The translations under genes and the position numbers were made by a program. 6,292 bases of DNA from contig CALCCV010000048.1 in the NCBI GenBank assembly GCA_937900305.1, positions 1-6,292 on the forward strand, read 5' to 3'. The notes under the pieces were generated by a model that made no database searches, had not been told where the DNA came from, and worked only from the letters and a program-made list of their open reading frames with translations. The first letter of the stretch is position 1; every line of letters begins with the position of its first letter. Below, in pieces: positions 1 through 5,621 of this stretch. Origin of the DNA: an uncultured Pseudobdellovibrionaceae bacterium (GTDB taxonomy: Bacteria > Bdellovibrionota > Bdellovibrionia > Bdellovibrionales > Bdellovibrionaceae).

Positions 1-494
1 TCTAGCTAAATATTTTGTGGACCTTGAGGCGCCCATCAGCTGAGCGAAGTCTTCCATCGGCACTTTGGCTTTGCGCCCTTTCCGATCAAAGCGTTGGATG
101 ATATAAGATCTCCGCATGTCTGCACCGATGATAAGCCCGTGCCAAGGAACTTCAAATCCCGCAAGTTCAGCTAGATCCATCGTAACATCTTCGTTTTCTG
201 GAAGTTCGGGATAATCTGTCACTGGAGATTTGACAATGTAGCATCCACCGCTTTCGGTGATTTGAAACTCTTGATTTTTTTCGTTCAAGTTGACACTAAT
301 TTTTGGTTGGATGCCTTGAATTGACATTTCCCGGCCAGAGGTTGCGATTCTTTCCGCTGTTCTTCGGCTGTGAACGGAAAGGGTTTCAATGCCTTGATTG
401 TTCGAGATAAAGTTTTTAAACCACCAGCCGAGTAATTTGTTTCATCTTTAGTTAGTGGTTCGTAAGTGAAGAGACATTTATTTCTCTCGCTCAT
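1..494 (-). pseudogene. hipT: HipT-like serine/threonine kinase toxin, N-terminal half, frameshifted and cut by the window edge
   Basis: HipT is the kinase toxin of HipBST systems; the E. coli O127 relative phosphorylates tryptophanyl-tRNA synthetase. The ATG at 494 opens a frame whose first 47 residues match the HipT start (NYSAGGLKTLSRT, then FPFTAEEQR). That frame then runs into family-foreign sequence and stops at 285. A shift of one base at about 354-356 restores 118 family-like residues, open to base 1: GREMSIQGIQPKISV (Gly-rich loop), GGCYIVKSP, YPELPENEDVTM, GFEVPWHGL, YIIQRFDRKGRK, MEDFAQLMG. The spacing from TAEEQR to MSIQG equals that of family members if one base is added back. 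The catalytic DxHxKN-type loop lies beyond the left edge, and about half of a roughly 330-residue protein is visible. The start overlaps the hipS stop (TAATG) and has no good ribosome binding site, so translational coupling to hipS is likely. The frameshift may be real decay or a sequence error. Family identity is confident; functional state is not. Confidence 0.85.
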
Positions 495-802
495 TACTTG
501 ATTTCGGTGATGGTGACCGCTCCGACTAGTTCTTGGCCCACAGCCAAGAGTTGTGAAAAGTAATCTCGCTCGTCAAGTTTGTTTTGACGAAGTAAAGCTG
601 TCAGCTGCGATCCCTCTGGTAAGAGGCCTTCAAAAAACGCTGGAAACTCTGAAAATCGAAAAGGCGATTTGGTTTGCGGAAGTGTCAGCGAGATATTCAA
701 AGTCTGAGTTCCCGGAAGGTAAATCAATTCGTAATTAGTTTTGTGATGTTCGATGAACTCTGCAACTGGTTGACCATGAAGAAGAACGAGTGCCTTGCGC
801 AT
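494..802 (-). CDS. hipS: HipS-like small antitoxin (stand-alone HipA N-subdomain 1)
   Basis: This 102-residue protein matches the N-terminal subdomain of HipA kinases, here encoded as its own gene. Visible family marks are the opening strand KALVLLHGQPVAEF (3-16), the SLTLP motif (38-42), FFEGLLPEG (56-64) and the closing LLAVGQELVGAVTI (85-98), the signature of the HipA N-terminal domain. In the characterised HipBST system HipS, not HipB, neutralises the HipT kinase; that role is inferred here from architecture. The start overlaps the hipB stop as TAATG and is preceded by a purine-rich AGAGG about 7 bases upstream, a good ribosome binding site. The stop overlaps the hipT start in the same TAATG way, so the three genes are tightly coupled. 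It is the only one of the three whose frame is uninterrupted. The alternative, a HipA split in two by a mutation, is less likely because the overlap is neat and the order is that of known hipBST loci. Confidence 0.85.
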   Translation of the reverse strand: MRKALVLLHGQPVAEFIEHHKTNYELIYLPGTQTLNISLTLPQTKSPFRFSEFPAFFEGLLPEGSQLTALLRQNKLDERDYFSQLLAVGQELVGAVTITEIK

Positions 803-1048
803 TACTCTTCCTCTCTGATAGCTACAGGGGGTAGAAATTGGATCTTGATGTTAAGGACTCGGCAGACTTTGATTAAATTTGCAAAGCTGGCTGTGTCCCG
901 TCCTTTTTCTAGATCGAAGATCAATGTTTTGCCCACGCCGGCAAGCTCACTCAGTTCTAACTGGGAGAGGCCACTCTGTTTCCGAGTCGCCTTTAGGATC
1001 TTGGGAAAATCGCTATTTTTTTACCACCATACCGGTAATATCGGTCAT
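802..1048 (-). pseudogene. hipB: HipB-like Xre-family DNA-binding antitoxin/repressor with a one-base frameshift in an A7 run
   Basis: HipB is the helix-turn-helix subunit that binds operators upstream of hip operons and represses them. The frame ending at the TAA at 804-802 encodes KILKATRKQSGLSQLELSEL, then AGVGKTLIFDLEKGRDTASF and NLIKVCRVLNIKIQFLPP, a typical HipB/Xre HTH fold (recognition segment around SQLELSELAGVGKTLIFDLE). That frame has no ATG: it is closed upstream by TAA. The ATG at 1048 begins MTDITGMVVKK and stops at once. Removing one A from the 7-A run (T7 on the plus strand at 1016-1022) joins the two into an 81-residue protein of ordinary HipB length. As written the gene is therefore broken just before its HTH, unless translational or transcriptional slippage on the A run, or a sequencing error in a homopolymer, restores it. 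The stop overlaps the hipS start. The ribosome binding site is weak (GAAG). A degenerate operator overlaps its first codons. Confidence 0.8.
1031..1045. promoter_or_regulatory. Degenerate inverted repeat ACCG-N7-CGGT overlapping the hipB start, possible proximal operator
   Basis: ACCG at 1031-1034 and CGGT at 1042-1045 repeat the core of the two upstream palindromes with one extra base of spacing. The site covers codons 2-6 of hipB, just after the ATG at 1048. It is weaker than the other two and could partly be chance. Confidence 0.4.
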
Positions 1049-1091
1049 TTTGAGGCTTCAGGCAAAAGAGGGAAAGCATTTCTGGCCAAAA

Positions 1092-1109
1092 TTACCGCAA
1101 TAACGGTAA
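1092..1109. promoter_or_regulatory. Inverted repeat TTACCG-N6-CGGTAA, probable HipB operator (middle)
   Basis: TTACCG at 1092-1097 and CGGTAA at 1104-1109 are exact reverse complements separated by six bases, the same spacing as in the 30-bp palindrome. The centre is 80 bp from that of the distal site and about 62 bp from that of the proximal one. It lies over the likely -10 region of the hip promoter, which fits repression by occlusion. Confidence 0.65.
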
Positions 1110-1128
1110 ATATGGACGGCTCGTGCAA
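1100..1128 (-). promoter_or_regulatory. Possible hipBST promoter
   Basis: On the minus strand TTGCAC (1128-1123) resembles a -35 box. Seventeen bases further on is CGTTAT (1105-1100), a poor -10 match embedded in the middle operator. It would give a leader of about 45 bases to the hipB ATG. Offered only because location and operator overlap fit. Confidence 0.3.
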
Positions 1129-1165
1129 TAAGAAGAAACATAAGGGATTTGGCGCTCTGTATCCC

Positions 1166-1195
1166 CGATAATTACCGCTATAGCGGTAATTATCG
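1166..1195. promoter_or_regulatory. Perfect 30-bp palindrome, probable HipB operator (distal)
   Basis: Half CGATAATTACCGCTA is followed directly by its exact reverse complement, giving 30 bases with no mismatch. The core TTACCG-N6-CGGTAA recurs in the same geometry at 1092-1109. Position upstream of hipB and the repeated core suggest a dimeric Xre-type repressor site. No T run follows, so it does not look like a terminator. Binding by HipB is inference. Confidence 0.7.
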
Positions 1196-1304
1196 CGCAC
1201 AATCTCCTCGGTTCTCCCTCCTGCGATCTATGTCACCGATAGTTGGGCCCCAGATCTACAAACTCAAATGCTCTTCCGATTAGATCAAATGGCATCCCAC
1301 AGAC

Positions 1305-1472
1305 CTACTCCTCAAACTCCTTGATCACGAAGTCTGGTAAGCGACCACCGCCGTCACCTGAGACTTCTTCTTGAAAAGCCAACCAATTGTTTTGGATTAT
1401 TCTGTAGAGAGTTCCTTCTTCAGGGCAATGCCGCTGGTAGGTGAAACTCCCGGTCTGTGATGCGGCTCCCAT
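1305..1472 (-). pseudogene. N-terminal remnant of an IS91-like (zinc-binding N-domain) transposase
   Basis: A 55-codon open frame starts at ATG 1472 and stops at TAG 1307-1305. Its peptide contains TYQRHCPEEGTLYRIIQNNW, then LAFQEEV and LPDFVIKEFEE. This is the pattern at the start of IS91-type Y2 transposases: a YxxR-P-E-x-x-LY-x-x-x-x-x-x-x-x-F segment, then LPxFVxxEFEEYLxCG leading into a zinc-binding domain. The stop falls exactly where YLxCG would follow. The bases after it (VCG, then unrelated residues) do not continue the family, so about nine tenths of the transposase is absent. I recognise the family by pattern only. The remnant follows the IS3 remnant on the same strand. Confidence 0.55.
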
Positions 1473-1517
1473 GGCAGAAAGCCATCTGCAAATGCCTGAC
1501 TAGCTTCGGGCGTCGGC

Positions 1518-1941
1518 TTAAGAGTGGTTCGCGGTCAGGATCGCCGGATCGCCAGAGCTCTGGACTACTCCCGAAATGCAGGTACTGAAGTCACTGTGAA
1601 TCTGGACGAACTTGATGCCGCTGTGCAAATGCACGTTGTTGTACCGGTTAACAATGACTCAACCCAAGAAGTCGCCTCTTCGATTGATTCAAATGGTTTA
1701 GTTGGGTATTGCGGGCAATACTTTAGCGTTTTGAAAATCGATTCAGAAAATGGATTATCATTGATAACCGCAGGTCTTGAGAACGACGGCACGACTCCAA
1801 GCTTTTGCATTGTCACAAGCATTGTGGCACTCTTCATTGGTCCGCCGTTGTTGGAGTGATTTGTCAGTTGGTTTGGACTTATTCCCTGCTCGGTACAAAT
1901 CTCAGTTAATAAAAGTGTAACCGAGCATATTGTTGACGTTC
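1518..1941 (-). pseudogene. Decayed IS3-family OrfB transposase (DDE integrase core), C-terminal part
   Basis: Read on the minus strand, the remnant gives EICTEQGISPNQLTNHSNNG, then GPMKSATMLVTMQKLGVVPS, FSRPAVINDNPFSESIFKTL, KYCPQYPTKPFESIEEATSW and VES. Its frame then breaks at about 1653-1654 and resumes one frame over as VNRYNNVHLHSGIKFV. This is the IS3 OrfB pattern LHSDNGxPM, SFSRPxVxNDNPxSESxFxTLKY, WYNxxHLHSxIxFVTP. The catalytic Asp of HSDNG is Asn here, the acidic residue of SES is kept, and the W of WYN is Arg. Beyond KFV the sequence drifts and ends at TAA 1520-1518. Above about 1921 another frame change seems to be needed (ERQQYARL in an alternative frame). No terminal inverted repeats or orfA were found, so this is a relic, not a mobile element. 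The longer plus-strand frame over the same bases is a shadow. Confidence 0.8.
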
Positions 1942-1965
1942 AAAAAACGATGGCAGAACCACCTA

Positions 1966-2007
1966 CGCCTTTTCAAAGGCGAAAAATCAGTTCTTCCACC
2001 TTTGAAC
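1966..2007 (-). repeat. Overlapping inverted repeats just after the outer-membrane gene, possible weak terminator
   Basis: On the minus strand, 18 bases after the stop at 2025, TTCAAAGG (2006-1999) can pair with CCTTTGAA (1979-1972). That second arm overlaps a competing hairpin, CGCCTT-TGAA-AAGGCG (1981-1966). A TTTTT run lies between the arms (1986-1982). Neither hairpin is followed by a T run as in a classical intrinsic terminator, so the role is unsure. The two structures exclude each other. Confidence 0.35.
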
Positions 2008-2024
2008 AACCGGATGGATTTTTT

Positions 2025-2978
2025 CTAGAGATTGGCTTGAACGTAAATTTCGAAATAGGCGTTGTCCCAAGTCGCCGCTCTTGGCGCATCATAAACTGTG
2101 TTGTTCACGAACACAGGTGCAAAGATTCGAGGACCAAAAAATGTCTTAGAGTTGTACATTACATCATATTGAACAAAAGCATCAACCGTCAGACCATCTT
2201 TGGTTTCAGAGTGCTGCTCAAACTGAGTCCACTGTCCCAATCCCCAGCGACTCCAGCTGTTGATCTTGCGAGTGTATGATGTGATGTCTTCGATTTTTGC
2301 GCGGCTGTCAGAGGGCGCGTATTTGTCAGCGCCAAAAAGTCGCGGATTGAAGCTATTGAAAATTTCATCGCCGCGATCGCCCGAAAATTTAAAGTTGGAA
2401 TCCAAGTAATAAGCCACTTGCTTGACGCCCTTGTTTTTTGTGCGATCCGTGAAAGGCACGTAATATCGCAAAGAGCCAGTCATTCGAAAGTTAGACTCTT
2501 CCATAAACGCCGGGTGCAAAAGGGTCACACTAGGATCACTGGCAGACCAACGGGTGAATTCGGCGTTGTCGTACTCGTAGCGATACTGGGTGATTTGACC
2601 ATACAATCCCCACCCCGAATCAGTTTTGGCTCCCAGTTTGACCTCGTGTTTTCCTTTGTAGTTACGACCTTGATCGGCGTCGGCCTTGGATTCAGAGTTG
2701 TTCTGAAATCCAAAACGACCGCTGTCGTTATAGGATTTATAACCGAGAATGATGTTCTTCAAAATTGAACTTTTGGGCGGTTGTGTTGGAGCAACGGCGG
2801 TGTTCGCAGCCGCCGCTGCTGTCGGCGCTCCAACGTCCTTTGAACCTCCGGTATCCACCGAGGTCGTGGCCTCCTCCGCAGCGGCTGGCGCGACCGGCGT
2901 GGCCTCTTGAGCCGGCAGTGGGCCTGCGGCTAAAATTGAGAAACTAACTACAAATGCAGCTTGAACCATTGTTTTCAT
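2025..2978 (-). CDS. Outer-membrane beta-barrel protein with Ala/Pro-rich N-terminal linker, function unknown
   Basis: This 317-residue protein begins with a Sec signal peptide (MKTMVQAAFVVSFSILAAGP, likely cut after about Ala23 in LPAQ). A low-complexity Ala/Pro/Thr/Val stretch follows to about residue 70. From about 72 on there is alternating aromatic and polar sequence typical of transmembrane beta strands: ILGYKSYNDSGRFGF, HEVKLGAKTDSGWGLYGQIT, FRMTGSLRYYVPF, VAYYLDSNFKFSGD, GLTVDAFVQYDVMYN. It ends in a last strand (DNAYFEIYVQANL). I do not recognise the family; a porin or substrate-specific channel is possible, and the C-terminal residue is Leu rather than the usual Phe. A GAGG ribosome binding site lies 5 bases before the ATG; a second in-frame ATG at codon 4 is less well placed. 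It is transcribed divergently from rsmG with about 156 bp between the starts. Single-gene transcription is likely, since remnants follow it. Confidence 0.75.
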   Translation of the reverse strand: MKTMVQAAFVVSFSILAAGPLPAQEATPVAPAAAEEATTSVDTGGSKDVGAPTAAAAANTAVAPTQPPKSSILKNIILGYKSYNDSGRFGFQNNSESKADADQGRNYKGKHEVKLGAKTDSGWGLYGQITQYRYEYDNAEFTRWSASDPSVTLLHPAFMEESNFRMTGSLRYYVPFTDRTKNKGVKQVAYYLDSNFKFSGDRGDEIFNSFNPRLFGADKYAPSDSRAKIEDITSYTRKINSWSRWGLGQWTQFEQHSETKDGLTVDAFVQYDVMYNSKTFFGPRIFAPVFVNNTVYDAPRAATWDNAYFEIYVQANL

Positions 2979-3005
2979 CGGAACCTCGTTTGAAATTGAA
3001 GCCGA

Positions 3006-3035
3006 GTCATAGCCCTAACCCATGAAAGAAGTAAA
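3006..3035 (-). promoter_or_regulatory. Possible promoter of the outer-membrane protein gene
   Basis: On the minus strand TTTACT (3035-3030) and TATGAC (3011-3006), spaced 18 bases, each match four of six sigma70 consensus positions. A start near 3000 would leave a leader of about 20 bases holding the GAGG ribosome binding site. Weak but well placed. Confidence 0.35.
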
Positions 3036-3134
3036 TTAGGATTCGGTTTGGGGCGCCGTGAATGCCGAAAACGGTGAGCGATGGACAAAAAGCCTTGCCA
3101 CATTCGGTCCACGTCAGTTTATTGAGGGTCAATC

Positions 3135-3749
3135 ATGCATTTTGAAAAACGCATCCCCCTCTTTTTGCAGCTTGGCTTGAATGAAGCCAGTGTCCCAAAA
3201 CTCAAAGCCTATTTAGATTTGCTCTGGACCGCTAACGAAGATCTGAATCTGGTGAGCCGCAAAATGACGACCGAAGAGCTCATCGATAATCATGTCATTG
3301 ATTGCTTGCTGCCATTGTCGAAATTTCCAGTTGGTTTAGAAACCGTTGCTGATTTCGGTTCGGGCGGAGGTTTGCCCGGCGTGCTTTATGCTCTTCAATT
3401 TCCTGAAATTTCGTTTCAGCTTTTTGAAAAGAGTTCAAAAAAATCCGACTTCCTCATTCGTTGCCGAAAGCTCGCCCCGAATCTGGAGATACACGGTGAA
3501 ATTCCGCCAAAATTCGGTGGCGTTGATTTAATCATGGCAAGAGCTTTCAAGCCCATGGATGTAATTCTCGAAGTCAGTCGTGATTATTTTCACGGTGGCG
3601 GCCGGTACTTCCTTATGAAAGGCCGCCGTGAAAAGATCGAAGAAGAAATTTTACTAGCCCGGCAGAAATTCAAGACACTCGATGTGAATATACACGCCCT
3701 GACCTCACCTGTTCTTGAGGTCGAACGTCACTTGGTGCAAATCCCCTGA
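3135..3749 (+). CDS. rsmG: 16S rRNA (guanine527-N7)-methyltransferase RsmG (GidB)
   Basis: RsmG uses S-adenosylmethionine to methylate N7 of G527 in the 530 loop of 16S rRNA; loss of it gives low-level streptomycin resistance in several bacteria. The 204-residue length is normal for the family. Family marks are NLVSRKMTTEELIDNHVIDC (38-57), the SAM-binding motif I VADFGSGGGLPG (71-82), the acidic end of the next strand in LFEKSSKKSDFL (96-107), MARAF (134-138) and GGGRYFLMKGR (154-164). The start is supported by GAGGG six bases before the ATG and by the normal N-terminal extension of the family. In many genomes rsmG lies beside mnmG or parAB; here it stands alone, divergent from an outer-membrane gene and convergent with a lytic transglycosylase gene whose stop is only 11 bases away. 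Nothing is missing or interrupted. Confidence 0.95.
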   Translation: MHFEKRIPLFLQLGLNEASVPKLKAYLDLLWTANEDLNLVSRKMTTEELIDNHVIDCLLPLSKFPVGLETVADFGSGGGLPGVLYALQFPEISFQLFEKSSKKSDFLIRCRKLAPNLEIHGEIPPKFGGVDLIMARAFKPMDVILEVSRDYFHGGGRYFLMKGRREKIEEEILLARQKFKTLDVNIHALTSPVLEVERHLVQIP

Positions 3750-3760
3750 AATCTATCCCC

Positions 3761-5533
3761 TCATCGATTCGAGTCGCTCGCGGCGAGGCTCGGAACTTCG
3801 TTCTCAACCGGAGCATAGAGAGCTTTGTACCAATGCCAATTTCGCAAAATATTTGCGGTGTAATCACGAGTTTCACGAAATGGGATCAAATCCATAAACA
3901 ACGTGTCGTCATCGGTTTTGTAGCGCTTGAGCCAATCGTTAACGGCACCAGGGCCTGCATTATAGGCGGCCAGAGCCAAGTGAACCTTCCCGTCGAAACG
4001 ATTTAACAGATGACGAAAAAACTTGGCTCCGGAGCGCACGTTGGGTTCGACATCTTGCAAATCTTCGCTTTGTTTCAAGCCCATCAATCTGGCGGTGCCT
4101 GGCAACAGTTGCATCAAACCTTTGGCCCCCCGACCGCTGCGAGCCAGCCGATTAAACGCACTCTCTTGCCGGATGATAGAAAGCAGTAAAAAGGGATCGA
4201 TATCAAATTCCGTCGCGACCGCACGAACTTCGGTGAGATACCAAGTTGGATAATAGAGCTTCAGTGTCAGTTCATTTTTTAATTGCGGCTCGCGAACAAA
4301 AAGTCGGCTCATCACGCGAAAGGTGCCGAGTCCACTTTGACTTCGATTAAACAGAGCACTCACATACAATTGAAACTTGGGATCTTCGCTCGTGAGTGCA
4401 TCCAGATTGATTTTTTCGAGAATTCCGCGAGCAAGATCAGCACGTTCGAACTTCAAAAATGCTTCGGCGGCCTGAACTAGCGAATCAAATTCGGGTTTAC
4501 CAGATCGGTATTGAATCTGAATTTGCGAGTCCGTGCTTTTCACTGACGCTAGGGCCGGAGTCTTTTTCAATAAGATACCATGATAAGTCAGGGGCCACTT
4601 ACCATCTGGTGTATTTTCGCTTTCCACGTCTGTCGTTGCCACCTCTGCGGCGACACCAGCAGAGATTTCTGTGGCGGCGGCTAGATTGCGATCTTTCGAT
4701 TCAGCCTCGCCGGCCGAGGCCGTAGCGCTACCGGGAGCACTCGATTTGCACTTGGTCTGCCAAAAGCGCACTCGTTGGCCCAACGGCAGTGCCGCGGGAT
4801 TAGAGGCGAGTTGATCAAGGATTGGCAAAGACGCCGCGCAATTGTCTTCTAATACGAACATCATGGCCAATCGAAAACCCGCCCGTACGGCCACTTCATC
4901 TGTATGACAGGTCAGAGCTTTGGCAAAAACTTGTTTCGCCAACGAAGCCGCTTCGGGTTCGGCAAAATAGCTATCGAGGTTGGCGCCGAGTCCCATGTAC
5001 AGCGCTGAACTTTGACACGTTTCCACTTTCGCCAATTCGTCAGCAACAGATATCAATTGGCTCTTTGGTAGCGTTTTACCTAGTTTGATAACCTGACCCA
5101 GACTGAGTGGGCCGAGGTCTGCAAATTTTTGCGCCATTAAACTTTTGCGGGCCTGACGAACATTTATCCCGCCGGCGGACTCAGAGTTTTCGAGTGGTGG
5201 CCATTTCCACCTTTGCCGGTTGAGTCCCTGACAAATCACCGATTCTGAAGATTGACGACAAAAAGACTCGAGTGGCCGTTTGACATTCGAAGAGTGGACC
5301 ATTTCCAAATAAGTTTTTGCCTCGGCCAAAATCGCTTCACCCTGAGGATCTTTTTCAATGCCTAACGACTCATCGCTCAAGAGCAAACCCAACGAGGTTT
5401 CATTTTCGGTGAACGAATTTTGCGCAACCGGAGTTGCAGGCTCGGGAGTTCCCTTGTGAGCAGCGCTGCAGGCCACGAGAACTGAAAAAATGGCCATTCG
5501 GCCCAACAAGGCTGTCGTACGAAATGTATTCAT
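3761..5533 (-). CDS. Lipoprotein soluble-lytic-transglycosylase (Slt70-like) murein hydrolase
   Basis: This 590-residue enzyme should cleave the MurNAc-GlcNAc bond of peptidoglycan, forming 1,6-anhydroMurNAc, in the periplasm. It has a lipoprotein signal: Arg5 and Arg12, hydrophobic AIFSVLV, then lipobox LVAC with Cys22, so it is probably anchored in the outer membrane. Residues about 50-420 are Leu/Ala-rich helical sequence like the superhelical U and L domains of Slt70, interrupted by an Ala/Ser/Glu-rich low-complexity insert at about 264-305. The SLT catalytic domain spans about 438-570: DPFLLLSIIRQESAFN with catalytic Glu457, the GAKGLMQLLPGTA motif (469-481), LALAAYNAGPGAVNDWL (519-535) and the RETRDYTANILRNWHWY end. 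The ATG at 5533 is chosen because it supplies the basic residues before the lipobox; its ribosome binding site is poor (GAGAG touching the ATG). The ATG at codon 13 would shorten the signal peptide. The last 17 or so residues are an unconserved tail. Exact subfamily is not assigned. Confidence 0.92.
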   Translation of the reverse strand: MNTFRTTALLGRMAIFSVLVACSAAHKGTPEPATPVAQNSFTENETSLGLLLSDESLGIEKDPQGEAILAEAKTYLEMVHSSNVKRPLESFCRQSSESVICQGLNRQRWKWPPLENSESAGGINVRQARKSLMAQKFADLGPLSLGQVIKLGKTLPKSQLISVADELAKVETCQSSALYMGLGANLDSYFAEPEAASLAKQVFAKALTCHTDEVAVRAGFRLAMMFVLEDNCAASLPILDQLASNPAALPLGQRVRFWQTKCKSSAPGSATASAGEAESKDRNLAAATEISAGVAAEVATTDVESENTPDGKWPLTYHGILLKKTPALASVKSTDSQIQIQYRSGKPEFDSLVQAAEAFLKFERADLARGILEKINLDALTSEDPKFQLYVSALFNRSQSGLGTFRVMSRLFVREPQLKNELTLKLYYPTWYLTEVRAVATEFDIDPFLLLSIIRQESAFNRLARSGRGAKGLMQLLPGTARLMGLKQSEDLQDVEPNVRSGAKFFRHLLNRFDGKVHLALAAYNAGPGAVNDWLKRYKTDDDTLFMDLIPFRETRDYTANILRNWHWYKALYAPVENEVPSLAASDSNR

Positions 5534-5539
5534 CTCTCA

Positions 5540-5567
5540 ATTGTAACAGGAGAAAGAAAAAAGTCAG
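5540..5567 (-). promoter_or_regulatory. Possible slt promoter placed for a leaderless transcript
   Basis: On the minus strand CTGACT (5567-5562) and TACAAT (5545-5540) are spaced 16 bases and match four and five of six consensus positions. The -10 box ends six bases before the ATG at 5533, so transcription would begin at or next to the start codon. This would explain the lack of a usable ribosome binding site. Confidence 0.4.
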
Positions 5568-5603
5568 AGTCCAGCTCTAGAGACTTCTCACACTGAGACT
5601 GGA
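5557..5603 (-). terminator. Possible terminator of the histidine kinase gene
   Basis: On the minus strand TCCAG-T-CTC (5603-5595) pairs with GAG-CTGGA (5577-5570), an eight-pair stem with one bulged T, around a 17-base loop. A run of six T (5562-5557) follows seven bases after the stem. The gap to the T run and the large loop make it a weak call. It lies 18 bases after the kinase stop and overlaps the slt promoter candidate. Confidence 0.3.
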
Positions 5604-5621
5604 AAAACGTTTGCAAAAGTG

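Noticed and set aside
674..1171. 165-codon plus-strand open frame across the hipS/hipB region
   Set aside because: It runs antisense to hipS and hipB, which match known families on the minus strand; its peptide shows no recognisable pattern.
1166..1195. 30-bp palindrome as a terminator or recombination site
   Set aside because: No T run follows on either strand and the core recurs twice toward hipB, which fits an operator better. A resolution or dif-like site would not be expected to recur in this way.
1524..1859. 111-codon plus-strand open frame
   Set aside because: It is the antisense shadow of the IS3 OrfB remnant, whose minus-strand peptide is clearly family-like.
3095..3123. TTGCCA-N17-TTTATT as rsmG promoter
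   Set aside because: The boxes match fairly well, but the start would fall about 4 bases before the ATG and leave the good GAGGG ribosome binding site outside the transcript, so another promoter is more likely.
3701..3722. GACCTC-N10-GAGGTC hairpin near the rsmG end
   Set aside because: It lies inside the coding sequence, and no T run follows on either strand, so a terminator role is not supported.
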